Source: Paenibacillus amylolyticus
Lineage (GTDB): Bacteria; Bacillota; Bacilli; Paenibacillales; Paenibacillaceae
NCBI RefSeq assembly: GCF_029689945.1
Contig: NZ_CP121451.1
Span: forward strand, 2,728,001-2,792,000
Reading direction: 5' to 3'
Length of the DNA: 64,000 nt
A program made the position numbers and the translations under genes. The notes beneath the pieces are model-generated. The model had not been told where the DNA came from. It ran no database searches and worked only from the letters and a program-made list of their open reading frames with translations. The first letter of the stretch is position 1, and each line of letters starts with the position of its first letter. Positions 36,656 through 46,697 of this stretch are shown piece by piece.

Positions 36656-37425
36656 AGCTGCAACATGTATTCATAAGCGGTGACGCCGAATACCCGTTTG
36701 AAATGCCTGTTCAGATGGGTCAGATCCACGAATCCGCAATCAGCAACAGCGGCATAGACGTCCTTCTGCATTTCAATCGATTGACGGGCACGCTCCACCT
36801 TGCAGTTCAAGAAAAACTGGTAGGGGGATATGCCGGCTTGTGACTTGAATTCACGGATAAACTGAAACTTGGACATGCCGAATTCGGAACTCAGATTGTC
36901 CAGCTTGAGTACATCTTCGGTGCTGCACAACATGATTTCCTTGGCTCTTCGAACCAGACTGTCCTGAGGCAGCCAGAGCTTGGTATCCATCTCCTTCTGA
37001 GCCAGAAGATGAACCAGATCAAAGACCCGTTCGCTGCACTCGGCTTCGTCCTGTCTGAGTTGAACGGCGTCATTCAGCATCAGGATCTTACGTGCAAGTT
37101 CGGAATCATAGACGATGGGACTTCCAAAACGCAATTCCTTTTTGTCGATAATCTCCTCAACCAGGTCCGGCTTCAAATACAGCATCACATAATCAATGCC
37201 AGCCTTATCATAGGAGCTTCCATCATGGGACTGTTCACGATTGAACAACATGACGCCATTTTGGTGAGAAGCCTGATATTGTCCGTCCAGGTTATACTGT
37301 TGAATGCCGCGCAGTGTCACGCCAACGGCATACTCTTCGTGGCAATGTTTTTTGTATGCAAAATCAGTAAAGCTGGCGGATAGTGCCAGCACGTCTTGCG
37401 ACTTTTTATAATTAAACCGTTCCAT
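36640..37425 (-). CDS. AraC-family transcriptional regulator
   Basis: 261 residues. N-terminal cupin-like ligand domain (YKKHCHEEYAVGVTLRGIQQ, NREQSHDGSSY) and C-terminal double helix-turn-helix (KLDNLSSEFGMSKFQFIREF, SPYQFFLNCKVERARQSIE, FVDLTHLNRHFKRVFGVTAY). GGGAGG lies eight bases before ATG 37425; the GTG at 37434 is within that site. The LysE exporter gene ends 20 bases upstream on the same strand, so the two form an operon. The regulator probably controls the exporter, a common pairing. The ligand is unknown. Confidence 0.86.
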   Translation of the reverse strand: MERFNYKKSQDVLALSASFTDFAYKKHCHEEYAVGVTLRGIQQYNLDGQYQASHQNGVMLFNREQSHDGSSYDKAGIDYVMLYLKPDLVEEIIDKKELRFGSPIVYDSELARKILMLNDAVQLRQDEAECSERVFDLVHLLAQKEMDTKLWLPQDSLVRRAKEIMLCSTEDVLKLDNLSSEFGMSKFQFIREFKSQAGISPYQFFLNCKVERARQSIEMQKDVYAAVADCGFVDLTHLNRHFKRVFGVTAYEYMLQLNYKN

Positions 37426-37444
37426 GCAGCACACCTCCCAAGCT

Positions 37445-38025
37445 TTAGATCAATCCGGATACTATAATGGCTGAGTATAACAAAAAAGGGCCATGAGAAT
37501 ACTCAGTAATTTTTGGTGTCGATTCAGCAGCGTTCTGAAAACCGTGCCAAACACAACCCAACTGGAATAGGCGAGAAAACCAATAAAGGTAATGAGCAAC
37601 ACGAACAGAAACGATGAGAAGGAACTTTGATAAAAGGGCAATACATAGCTTGGAATGACCGTGAACGTAAACAAGACCACTTTTGGATTCACAAATTGCA
37701 TAATGAAACCGTTCCAGAAACCGGTCACTTGTTTCGGTGCATCCTCGGTGGTACCCATTTTGTAAATCTGGTAAGCCAGATACACCATGTACAGCCCGCC
37801 GACAATCTGCATCACCTTCAGGATTCCGGGCAACACACCGGCAAGAAGGTGATTAAGAAACGCTGATGCGGCAAGCAACAGACCAAACGCCAGTGTAGCT
37901 CCCCAGACATAACGCATTGTTTTTCGTGCGCCAACGATCTGTGTAGAAGAAAGAATTACGATATTGCTAGGGCCGGGGGTGAATGTAACAACGATGCAGT
38001 AGATTAAAAAAGATGCAAGATTCAT
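37445..38025 (-). CDS. LysE-family amino-acid/metabolite exporter, frameshifted at its end
   Basis: 193 residues after correction, about six helices. LysE/RhtB signature: TPGPSNIVILSSTQIVGARK at the start, then WGATLAFGLLLAASAFL, MQIVGGLYMVYLAYQIYKMG and FWNGFIMQFVNPKVVLFTF. The open frame stops at 37462. One more A (plus strand) in the run 37482-37487 gives the normal LysE ending MALFLLYSAIIVSGLI at 37445. It is co-transcribed with the AraC regulator. Confidence 0.86.
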
Positions 38026-38231
38026 AATGATGATGCTCTCCTCTGGTTGTAGTCTAGTTCCATGATCATACGTCCAGAGGGATAAACCATATAGTACATT
38101 ATTGCAGCAGATACACCGGTAACAGCAGGAGCTTGCTTTTAAAAGATAAGAGATAGTTTTCTTTTTGAATGATTGCGTTTACAATTTAGACGATGTACAC
38201 GGTGATCAGATTACTTGAGGAAGTGAACGGA

Positions 38232-39238
38232 ATGAAAAAAATGCTGCTGGTATACATTTTACTAATCTCAGCCTTTGCGCTGTATGTGTTGAGATTCGAA
38301 TACAACAGTCAGGTAAACAGTTCATGGGAGGACCGGGGGCTGCGCGGTGATATCGGGGAGACGTATATCATGATTACTTTCCAGTCAGGATTGGAGTATT
38401 GGAAGAGCCCGCTCAAAGGCTTTGAAGATGCCGGGGATGCGCTGGGTGTAACCGTAGAATACCGCGGTGCTACCCGGTATGATGCGAAGGAGCAGACCAT
38501 GGTAATTGAGCAGGCCATCGCTCGTAAACCGGCGGGCATTGCCATATCTGCAATCGATCCGCAATCGCTAGTTCCCGCGATTAACAAGGCAATCGAAGCT
38601 GATATCCCTGTGGTATTATTTGACGCGGATGCACCGGGCAGCCAGGCCTATTCTTTTCTTGGGACAGACAACTATAAGTCGGGTGTAATGGCCGCCGATA
38701 AAATGGCTGAACTGCTGGGTCGTGAGGGAAAGGTCGCGGTTGTAACCTCGCCAGGACAACAAAATCATGAAGAACGGACAAAGGGCTTCCGCGATACGAT
38801 CAAGACGAGATACCCTTCCATGCAGGTCGTTGAAGTGGCAGACGGACACGGTGATGCGATGGTATCCCGAGACGAAACGCTGAGAATGATGAAGGAACAT
38901 TCGGAGCTTGCGGGTATTTTTGTAACTGAAGCTACCGGAGGAGCAGGAGTGGGGGAAGCCGTTCAGACTTCGGGGACAGCCATCCATTGCAGATTATTTC
39001 GTTTGATACGAATAAGGATACATTGGACATGATCAAGAATGGTACAATCTCCGCTACGATTGCACAGGGAACCTGGAATATGGGATATTGGTCACTTCAA
39101 TATTTGTTCCATCTGCATCACCAATTAACGGTTCCTGCCCCTTCCTCATCCGGTGAGAATGCACCACTTCCCGTGATGGTAGACACAGGGATCTCTGTGG
39201 TGACACGCTCCGATGTGGATGATTACTATGCCAAATAA
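38232..39238 (+). CDS. Membrane-anchored periplasmic-type sugar-binding sensor (XylFII-like), frameshifted
   Basis: 335 residues after correction. An uncleaved N-terminal anchor (MKKMLLVYILLISAFALYVL) is followed by a family 4 (RbsB-like) sugar-binding fold: GLEYWKSPLKGFEDAGDALG, KPAGIAISAIDPQSLVPAIN, FLGTDNYKSGVMAADKM, FVTEATGGAGVGEAVQ. In clostridia XylFII-LytS-YesN sense xylose, and the same order (binding protein, kinase, regulator) occurs here. The frame breaks at 38972-38975 (GGGG, five expected), restoring TSGDSHPLQIISFDTNKDT. ATG 38232 follows GAGGAAGTGAACGG. It overlaps the kinase start by 11 bases. Confidence 0.83.
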
Positions 39239-41198
39239 CAACGAAGATTTCAAGAGTCCAGGGCCTTGGAGCAGGAGAGCAATCGGTTCAACTTTCAGGA
39301 ATGGGATTAGGCGTTTACGCTTGCGTAATATGCCCCTTCGCTACCAGCTGATGCTGCTTTTTCTGCTATTCGCCATTGTGCCCTCTGTAGGACTCGGGTT
39401 GCTTGTGAACTGGACGGTGGAGCGGGTAGTCGAACGACAGGTTGAAGGGCATACCATGCAACTAATTGGCAAAGTGAATGAAGCGTTGAATAGCAAAATG
39501 GAGAATTTGCAAAACATGACCTATCTGATTGCATTTGACCCGGATATTGCTGCTTTTATGGACGACAACATGTCACTGAACGATAATGCAGGCATGGAAT
39601 CCATCAACACCGACACCCCTGGCAAGACGGAGCAAAACCGGTTATATGGCATCAAGCAAACCTTGCAGGGGTTCACAACGTTGTATCCTGAAATCGCGGG
39701 GATTGTTCTCGTCAATGCAAGTGGTGACTATATTAGCAACGAGATGTATCCACGAGCGGAGCAGAGCCTGATTCAGGAAAATTGGTATCAAAAAGCATCG
39801 GCCAACCCGGGCATATTCATGGTATTGGGACAGCCAAAAGAGCGTAATCTCACGACACATGTACGGTATAAGGATGATGAGATTGTATCGGTTGCGCGTT
39901 CCATAACGGATGAAGCGTCAGGACGTGTGCGAGGCGTTATTATGATTGATCTGAAACTAAGGTCGGTCTCGCAGGCTGCCCGTAATGTAACCCTGGGGAA
40001 ATCCGGTTATGTGATGGTGACGGATGCAGAGGGACAAAGTGTATACAAGCCTGAACTTCCGCTAATAGAACACATTCCCACAGACTGGTTCCCCTCTGGT
40101 GAGAGTGGAACTTTTACCGCCGAAACAGAGGGTGGAACGTTATTATTCATGTATCAGTCGTCTACTTTTACGGGTTGGAGAACAGTAGGGGTATTTCCTA
40201 CCAGAGACTCGATATCCGAAGTACGCCAGATCCAGTTTTACGTGGTTAGTTTTGTATTTGTGGTGTGTTTATTCGGCCTGAGCGCCTCTTTATGGTTCTC
40301 CCGTTCGATTGCCCAGCCTATTTTCCGGCTCATGTCCTATATGCGCAGGGCGGAGACTGGCAATCTCAGACCAGGTCGCTGGAGCGATCGCGCTGACGAG
40401 ATTGGCATGCTTGGCAACAGTTATAACCGAATGCTGGCACAGATTCGACAACTGATATCCTTAAATGAATTGCGGGAGCGGCAGAAGCGTGATGCTGAAA
40501 TGCGAAGTTTGCAGGAGCATATCAAACCACACTTTTTGTACAATACCCTGGATACGATTCATTGGATGGCACGCAAAGAGGGAGCGGAAAATGTGTCCGG
40601 CATGGTTGGCGCGCTGTCTCGATTATTTCGCATCGGGCTTAGTAAAGGACAGGATTACATTCCGCTGCACTCCGAGCTCGAGCATATGACCAGCTATATG
40701 CAAATTCAGCAGACACGATATCGTGATCGTCTTCAGTATACATTGAATATTCCAGCGGAACTGCGGGACCTTTTTGTGTTAAAGCTGTTGCTTCAGCCTC
40801 TGGTAGAGAATGCAATCTATCATGGCATCAAGGGCCGGCGCGGGCCGGGACATATTCGGGTGGATGCCAGGTTGGAACATAACCGATTACTGCTGACCGT
40901 TCAGGATGATGGAGCAGGAATGTCCGGCGAACGGCTTGCCGAGATGCGACATCTGCTCGAAGCTCCTTTGGCCAGTTTGGAAGCGTCTTCCCCTGGGATC
41001 ACAGGCAAAAGTTATGGCATGTTGAATGTGCAGGCCCGTCTCCGGCTGTCCTTTGGCGAGGAGTACGGTATTGTGCTGGAGAGCCAGGAAGGCGAAGGAA
41101 CTCGGGTGACCATCATTCATCCGTTGATGCGAGAGCTCCCACCCATCCAGCAAATCAATAACGAAGAGAGGCAGGAGAATGAATGGGAAAATTCATAA
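39228..41198 (+). CDS. Sensor histidine kinase, LytS/YesM type
   Basis: About 656 residues. A membrane helix (LMLLFLLFAIVPSVGLGLLV), an extracellular dCACHE-like sensing region, a second helix (FYVVSFVFVVCLFGLSASL), HAMP (IAQPIFRLMSYMRRAETGNL), then the His_kinase motif IKPHFLYNTLDTIHWMA with the phosphorylated His and a HATPase module (QPLVENAIYHGIKG, VQDDGAGMS). The start is uncertain: ATG 39228 (MPNNNEDF) or 39213. It overlaps both neighbours, a translationally coupled three-gene signalling operon. Confidence 0.88.
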   Translation: MPNNNEDFKSPGPWSRRAIGSTFRNGIRRLRLRNMPLRYQLMLLFLLFAIVPSVGLGLLVNWTVERVVERQVEGHTMQLIGKVNEALNSKMENLQNMTYLIAFDPDIAAFMDDNMSLNDNAGMESINTDTPGKTEQNRLYGIKQTLQGFTTLYPEIAGIVLVNASGDYISNEMYPRAEQSLIQENWYQKASANPGIFMVLGQPKERNLTTHVRYKDDEIVSVARSITDEASGRVRGVIMIDLKLRSVSQAARNVTLGKSGYVMVTDAEGQSVYKPELPLIEHIPTDWFPSGESGTFTAETEGGTLLFMYQSSTFTGWRTVGVFPTRDSISEVRQIQFYVVSFVFVVCLFGLSASLWFSRSIAQPIFRLMSYMRRAETGNLRPGRWSDRADEIGMLGNSYNRMLAQIRQLISLNELRERQKRDAEMRSLQEHIKPHFLYNTLDTIHWMARKEGAENVSGMVGALSRLFRIGLSKGQDYIPLHSELEHMTSYMQIQQTRYRDRLQYTLNIPAELRDLFVLKLLLQPLVENAIYHGIKGRRGPGHIRVDARLEHNRLLLTVQDDGAGMSGERLAEMRHLLEAPLASLEASSPGITGKSYGMLNVQARLRLSFGEEYGIVLESQEGEGTRVTIIHPLMRELPPIQQINNEERQENEWENS

Positions 41199-42511
41199 AA
41201 TCGACCGTGGCAACTTCAACTCAAACAGATGAGACAATCGCATCAACCACGATGATGGAGAATACGCCGGACAGCCATGTGGCGAAGAAATACCGCGTGC
41301 TCATCGCTGATGATGAACCGATCATTCGGGAGGGGATTCGGGATGCCATTGACTGGACAACGCTCGGGATGGAGGTTGTAGGTGAAGCGGAAGATGGAGA
41401 AGAAGCGCTGGAACGGGCTGCTGACCTGGATGTAGATATTGTTCTCGTTGATATGAATATGCCATTTCTGAACGGAATCGAACTCATTCGTGCCCTTCAA
41501 CAGAAGTGCCCCGGCTGTCGTTACCTGATCATCTCGGGACATGATGAATTTGCTTATGCGCAGGAGGCGGTTCGTCTTGGCGTAGAGGATTACATCTTAA
41601 AGCCTGTGCAAGCAGAACAATTATATGCGGCACTTGAGCGATTGCATCAGCGACTTACGGAGGAGCACCAGAGGACGGCATATGTACAACAGGCAGCCCA
41701 TCAGATTGAACGTAATATCCCGCTGCTTCGCCAGCGATTTATGCTGGAGTGGATGGAAGGGCTGGCAGAAGGGAAGGATCTGACAGAGCAGCTTGTGTTT
41801 TTGCGTCTGCCCGCCGTCCCACCTGTGCAGATTGGGATCGTGCGCTGGCCTGCTGCTGAAGCGCGTCAGACGATACTGAGAGAGAGTGATCGTCAACTAT
41901 TTCTCTTTGCAGTGGAAAATATAATGAGTGAACTGCTGGCAGACCTGCCGCATGTTCTGTTCCGGGACCCCAGCGGATTGATCGGCATGTGTCTGTGGCA
42001 GCAAGCTCCCGAAGAGGTAGAGTCCCTTCTGGAAAAGCAGATCAGCTCTTGCCTGAATATTGCCATCCATGCTCATGTGGAGACACATTCGGGAACACTG
42101 GAAGACACGCCGGATACGTACCATCATTGCCGTGAACGGGTATACGAAGAAGTGCAGTTGTCTCCTCTCGTTCGCCGGGCAAGACAACTTATTCACGACG
42201 AGTATGCCGAGCGGGAACTGACCCTGGAATCACTCGCTTTCCGTCTACAAGTATCTGCCGTATACCTTAGCCGTGTACTGAAGAAAGAGCTGAATGATTC
42301 CTTTGTCACGCTTGTGACGCATGCCCGCATACGCAAGGCTGCACAATTATTGGACTCAACAACGCTGCCAATTCACACCATAGCTGAGCGGGTAGGTTAT
42401 GATACCCAGCATTATTTTAGCACCGCGTTCAAAAAAACAATGGGCATTTCGCCTGCGCAGTATCGAAAGAATGGAGGGACGGCTGATCGTCCTTCAGCGA
42501 ATCGATATTAA
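41183..42511 (+). CDS. YesN-type response regulator (REC and AraC HTH)
   Basis: 442 residues. After a ~32-residue Ser/Thr-rich N-terminus comes the receiver domain: VLIADDEPIIREGI, phosphorylated Asp in IVLVDMNMPFLNGIELI, then IISGHDEFAYAQEAVRLG and DYILKPV. A variable middle region and a C-terminal AraC DNA-binding module (LESLAFRLQVSAVYLSRVLK, IHTIAERVGYDTQHYFSTAF) follow. GCAGGAGAATG precedes ATG 41183, inside the kinase gene. It probably activates the sugar ABC operon 310 bases downstream. A terminator follows. Confidence 0.9.
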   Translation: MGKFIKSTVATSTQTDETIASTTMMENTPDSHVAKKYRVLIADDEPIIREGIRDAIDWTTLGMEVVGEAEDGEEALERAADLDVDIVLVDMNMPFLNGIELIRALQQKCPGCRYLIISGHDEFAYAQEAVRLGVEDYILKPVQAEQLYAALERLHQRLTEEHQRTAYVQQAAHQIERNIPLLRQRFMLEWMEGLAEGKDLTEQLVFLRLPAVPPVQIGIVRWPAAEARQTILRESDRQLFLFAVENIMSELLADLPHVLFRDPSGLIGMCLWQQAPEEVESLLEKQISSCLNIAIHAHVETHSGTLEDTPDTYHHCRERVYEEVQLSPLVRRARQLIHDEYAERELTLESLAFRLQVSAVYLSRVLKKELNDSFVTLVTHARIRKAAQLLDSTTLPIHTIAERVGYDTQHYFSTAFKKTMGISPAQYRKNGGTADRPSANRY

Positions 42512-42552
42512 TTACAGTGATCACTAATACGTGATGCATGATGAATGAGAAG

Positions 42553-42600
42553 GATGTGTTCTACTTCGTGTGAAGCGAAGTGGAACATGTCTTTTTTTTA
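42553..42600 (+). terminator. Terminator of the sensor operon
   Basis: GTGTTCTACTTCG pairs with CGAAGTGGAACAT (one G-T pair) around TGTGAAG, followed by eight T. It separates the signalling operon from the ABC transporter operon. Confidence 0.85.
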
Positions 42601-42761
42601 CACTCTGAAATGATCCTTCGTCGACTGTGCTCACAATTCATATTTCCATCAAAAGTTAAATTTTTATAAAAAAGGTTCAAAACGTGCAAAGACCTTCCGG
42701 CATCTCGAATGCTACCATTGGTCTCAGATAGGAACGGCACACAACAGACGCACTACCTTCA

Positions 42762-42776
42762 TTGTAAGCGTTATCT
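42762..42776 (+). promoter_or_regulatory. cre box upstream of the sugar ABC operon
   Basis: TTGTAAGCGTTATCT matches all fixed positions of the cre consensus and lies 45 bases before the binding-protein start. The rest of this 310-base gene-free stretch holds the preceding terminator and presumably the YesN target sites, which I cannot point to. Confidence 0.7.
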
Positions 42777-42821
42777 TAGAATTCATTCAGAACGTATGAC
42801 GTGAGGAAAGGGGAACTTCAT

Positions 42822-43907
42822 ATGAAAAAAGGAGCAATGCTCATCTGGCTTCTGGTGATGACCTTGATGCTCTCGGCCTGCAATCTGGCAGAGAGTGGCA
42901 CAGGCAGCAAGGAAAAGGGATATGTCGGTATATCGATGCCAACCAAATCATCAGAGCGATGGGTGGGAGACGGGGAGAACATGGTCCGTCTGTTTCAGGA
43001 GCAGGGGTACAAAACCGATCTTCAGTACGCTGAGGACGTGGTTGAAAATCAGATTTCACAGATTGAAAACATGATCACCAAAGGCGTGGATGTAATGGTC
43101 ATCGCATCCGTGGATGGCAACACACTAACGGATGTCATCAAGAAGGCGCATGACGAAGGAATCCAAGTGATCTCGTATGATAGGCTCATTCGCAATACGC
43201 CTTACTTGACCTACTACGCCACGTTTGACAATTTTAAGGTGGGTGTGCTTCAAGCCTCCTACATCGAACAAAAGCTTGGACTCAAGGATGGTAAAGGACC
43301 GTATAACATTGAATTGTTTGGTGGCTCTCCAGACGATAATAACGCCTATTTTTTCTTCGATGGCGCGATGTCTGTGCTTAAGCCGTACATTGAATCCGGC
43401 AAACTGGTGGTTCGCAGCAAGCAGATGACGATGGCCCAGATTGCGACCTTGCGCTGGGATGGAGCATTAGCCCAGTCACGAATGGATAACCTGCTGAGTG
43501 CCTATTACTCGGGTGATCATCTGGATGCCGTGTTATCTCCATATGATGGAATTAGTATTGGGATTATCTCATCCTTGAAAGGGATCGGTTACGGTACATC
43601 GAACAAACCGCTGCCCGTAATTACAGGACAGGATGCCGAACTTGCCTCGATCAAGTCGATTGTGGCCGGGGAACAGACGCAGACCGTGTTCAAGGATACA
43701 CGGAAGCTAGCCGAGAAGACCGTAGAGATGGCCAATAGCATTTTGCAAGGAAAACAGGCGGAAGTGAATGATACAAAATCATATAACAACGGAATTAAGG
43801 TTGTACCGGCGTATCTCCTGGATCCCATCTCCGTGGACCGTACAAATGTGGAGCAGGATATCGTGGGTACCGAGTATTACACGAAGGAAGAGATCGGACT
43901 GAAATAA
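42822..43907 (+). CDS. chvE: Sugar ABC transporter substrate-binding lipoprotein (ChvE/XylF type)
   Basis: 361 residues. Lipoprotein signal [20 protein letters not shown] with the lipobox LSAC, so it is anchored outside the membrane. The family 4 binding fold shows [57 protein letters not shown] and [16 protein letters not shown], the pattern of ChvE/XylF multiple-monosaccharide (xylose, glucose, arabinose) receptors. GAGGAAAGGGG precedes ATG 42822. First gene of a three-gene import operon under cre and probably YesN control. Confidence 0.9.
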   Translation: MKKGAMLIWLLVMTLMLSACNLAESGTGSKEKGYVGISMPTKSSERWVGDGENMVRLFQEQGYKTDLQYAEDVVENQISQIENMITKGVDVMVIASVDGNTLTDVIKKAHDEGIQVISYDRLIRNTPYLTYYATFDNFKVGVLQASYIEQKLGLKDGKGPYNIELFGGSPDDNNAYFFFDGAMSVLKPYIESGKLVVRSKQMTMAQIATLRWDGALAQSRMDNLLSAYYSGDHLDAVLSPYDGISIGIISSLKGIGYGTSNKPLPVITGQDAELASIKSIVAGEQTQTVFKDTRKLAEKTVEMANSILQGKQAEVNDTKSYNNGIKVVPAYLLDPISVDRTNVEQDIVGTEYYTKEEIGLK

Positions 43908-43928
43908 TAAATGAAAGGAGCACATCCC

Positions 43929-45479
43929 ATGGCCGGAATCATTCTGGAAATGAAGAATATCACCAAAACCTTTCCAGGCGTCAAAGCGCTGGAAAATGTC
44001 AATCTGAAAGTCCGTGAAGGCGAGATTCATTCCATATGTGGTGAAAATGGCGCAGGTAAATCTACGTTGATGAAGGTGTTAAGTGGTGTATATCCACATG
44101 GCATGTACGAAGGCGACATTTTATTTCAGGGCAAGAAATGTGAGTTCAAGGATATCAAGCAGAGCGAGGATCTGGGAATCGTCATTATCCATCAGGAGTT
44201 GGCCCTGATTCCCTACCTTTCGATCGCAGAGAATATTTATTTGGGCAATGAGCGTGCGAACAGAGGAATCGTAGACTGGAAGGAAACTTTTGTAGGTACA
44301 CGGGAACTGCTCTCGAAGGTGGGATTGAGCGAAAATCCGAACACGCTAGTATCCAGCATTGGGGTAGGCAAGCAGCAACTGGTCGAAATTGCGAAAGCGC
44401 TCTCTAAGAAGGTACGGCTGCTTATTCTGGATGAGCCAACCGCTGCGCTGAACGAGGACGATAGTGAAAATCTGCTGCAATTAATGCTGGAATTCAAGAA
44501 ACAGGGCATCGCCTGTATCCTGATCTCGCACAAGCTGAATGAGGTATCCAAGGTATCCGATTCCGTCACCATTTTACGGGACGGCAAGACGATAGAGACG
44601 TTGGATATGAAGAAGGAAAAAGTGACGGAGGACCGGATCATTAGCGGAATGGTAGGGCGTGATCTCACCAGCCGTTATCCGGAGCGTCATGCCACCATAG
44701 GGGAGATCATCCTTGAGGTGAAGGACTGGACGGTATATCACGAACATCATGCCGAGCGGAAAGTACTGGATCAGATCCATATGAATATCAGACGTGGTGA
44801 GATTGTAGGGATTGCCGGGCTGATGGGCGCAGGGCGCACCGAGCTTGCCATGAGTATCTTCGGCAAATCCTATGGCCGGAATATTACGGGACAGCTCATC
44901 AAGAATGGTAAGCCGATCCAGAACAATACCGTCACGGAGGCTATCCAGAACGGGTTTGCTTATGTCACAGAAGACCGCAAGGAATACGGACTCATTCTGA
45001 TGGATGATATCAAGCGCAATATCTCCTTAACGGGCCTCAGCAAACTGACACGAAACGCGGTAGTGAACGAGCGTGAAGAAGTGCTGGTGGCGGAAGAGAT
45101 GAAGAAAAGCATGAATATCAAGGCACCAAATATATTGCAGAAGACGGGTAATCTGAGTGGGGGCAACCAGCAAAAAGTGGTGCTGAGCAAATGGATTTTT
45201 GCCGGACCGGATATTCTGATCCTGGATGAACCTACCCGCGGGATTGATGTGGGAGCGAAATTCGAAATCTATACGATCATTCATCGGCTTGCTGCGGAAG
45301 GCAAGGGCGTGCTGGTAATCTCATCCGAGCTTCCGGAGGTTCTTGGCCTGTGTGACCGGATCTATGTAATGAATGCCGGACGAATCACCGGAGAAGTCAG
45401 CCGGGAGCAAGCATCGCAGGAAACGTTGATGAGATATATGACCAAGTCTGGAGGCGGCAAGCATGGAAATGATAACTAA
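43929..45479 (+). CDS. Sugar ABC transporter ATP-binding protein (GguA/MmsA/XylG type)
   Basis: 516 residues, two fused ATPase domains. Domain 1 has Walker [13 protein letters not shown] and Walker [12 protein letters not shown]; domain 2 has a degenerate P-loop ([14 protein letters not shown]), signature [14 protein letters not shown] and Walker [15 protein letters not shown]. This is the normal arrangement for ribose/xylose-class importers. AAAGGAG fixes ATG 43929. The downstream permease overlaps it by 17 bases. Confidence 0.92.
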   Translation: MAGIILEMKNITKTFPGVKALENVNLKVREGEIHSICGENGAGKSTLMKVLSGVYPHGMYEGDILFQGKKCEFKDIKQSEDLGIVIIHQELALIPYLSIAENIYLGNERANRGIVDWKETFVGTRELLSKVGLSENPNTLVSSIGVGKQQLVEIAKALSKKVRLLILDEPTAALNEDDSENLLQLMLEFKKQGIACILISHKLNEVSKVSDSVTILRDGKTIETLDMKKEKVTEDRIISGMVGRDLTSRYPERHATIGEIILEVKDWTVYHEHHAERKVLDQIHMNIRRGEIVGIAGLMGAGRTELAMSIFGKSYGRNITGQLIKNGKPIQNNTVTEAIQNGFAYVTEDRKEYGLILMDDIKRNISLTGLSKLTRNAVVNEREEVLVAEEMKKSMNIKAPNILQKTGNLSGGNQQKVVLSKWIFAGPDILILDEPTRGIDVGAKFEIYTIIHRLAAEGKGVLVISSELPEVLGLCDRIYVMNAGRITGEVSREQASQETLMRYMTKSGGGKHGNDN

Positions 45480-46626
45480 ACTGTTCAAAAATAATATCCG
45501 TCAATACGGCATGATTATTGCCCTGGTAGTGATTATGCTCTTGTTCGAGGTACTGACAGGCGGGCTGTTGCTCAAGCCGATTAACATCACGAATCTGATC
45601 CTGCAGAACAGCTACATCTTGGTGCTGGCGATTGGGATGGTGCTGGTCATCATTACCGGGCATATTGATCTGTCTGTCGGTTCCATTGCAGCCTTTGTGG
45701 GTGCGGTTGCCGCGATTATGATGGTGGATTGGCAGCTTCCGGCTTGGCTTGCGGTTATCGCTTCATTGCTGGTTGGCGCTCTGATCGGTGCATGGCAAGG
45801 CTTCTGGATCGCGTATGTGCGAATTCCGGCATTTATCGTGACACTGGCAGGGATGTTGTTGTTCCGAGGTTTGACGATGATCGTGCTTGAAGGGCAGTCC
45901 ATCTCTCCTTTTCCGGCTGGATTCCAGAAAATAAGCTCGGGCTTCCTGGCGGACGTTCAATTCTCAGGTTTCGGTCTCGTATCCATCATTGTGGGTCTTG
46001 TGCTTACCGTCTGGTACATTATTAATGAGGTGAGGGAACGCCGTTCCCAGAAAAAATATGGATTTGAGGTCGTTTCACAGACACTGTTTCTGCTCAAGCT
46101 GATTGTGGTAGCTGTCGTGACGAATCTGTTTACCTTTGTCCTTGCGAGTTATGCGGGTATTCCAAATATTCTGGTTCTGCTGTTTGTCCTGATCGTAGTG
46201 TACTCCTTCGTGATGAATCGTACCGTTATGGGACGTCATGTGTATGCGCTTGGAGGTAATGAGAAGGCCGCAGGTCTGTCCGGAGTCAAAACGAAAAAGG
46301 TAACCTTCTGGGTGTTCGTAAACATGGGTACACTTGCCGCAGTATCCGGGTTGATCTTCGCCGCACGTCTGAATGCGGCTACGCCAAGGGCGGGTACCAA
46401 CTTCGAGCTGGATGCCATCGCGGCTTGCTTCATCGGTGGTGCTTCCGCTTCAGGCGGTATAGGTACAGTATTTGGTGCCATCATCGGTGGTTTGGTCATG
46501 GGTGTACTGAATAACGGGATGTCCCTGATTGGTCTCGGTATTGACTGGCAGCAAGGGATTAAGGGATTGGTACTGCTGCTGGCTGTAGCATTTGATATCT
46601 ATAATAAAAATAAAAGATCGGCGTAG
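45463..46626 (+). CDS. Sugar ABC transporter permease (GguB/MmsB/XylH type)
   Basis: 387 residues with about ten helices of the BPD_transp_2 family. Visible features: [40 protein letters not shown], the EAA-like [20 protein letters not shown] and [20 protein letters not shown] near the end. The long length fits the GguB/MmsB/XylH subgroup rather than RbsC. The start lies inside the ATPase gene. It is the last gene of the import operon, and a terminator follows. Confidence 0.92.
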   Translation: MEMITKLFKNNIRQYGMIIALVVIMLLFEVLTGGLLLKPINITNLILQNSYILVLAIGMVLVIITGHIDLSVGSIAAFVGAVAAIMMVDWQLPAWLAVIASLLVGALIGAWQGFWIAYVRIPAFIVTLAGMLLFRGLTMIVLEGQSISPFPAGFQKISSGFLADVQFSGFGLVSIIVGLVLTVWYIINEVRERRSQKKYGFEVVSQTLFLLKLIVVAVVTNLFTFVLASYAGIPNILVLLFVLIVVYSFVMNRTVMGRHVYALGGNEKAAGLSGVKTKKVTFWVFVNMGTLAAVSGLIFAARLNAATPRAGTNFELDAIAACFIGGASASGGIGTVFGAIIGGLVMGVLNNGMSLIGLGIDWQQGIKGLVLLLAVAFDIYNKNKRSA

Positions 46627-46642
46627 CACGTGATACAATCAA

Positions 46643-46678
46643 AAAACAGACCTTGATCTCAGGATCAGGTCTGTTTTG
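46643..46678. terminator. Bidirectional terminator
   Basis: AAAACAGACCTTGATC and GATCAGGTCTGTTTT form a 15-bp stem (one bulge) around TCAG, between convergent genes. Confidence 0.88.
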
Positions 46679-46697
46679 CCGTATACACCAATTTTAT

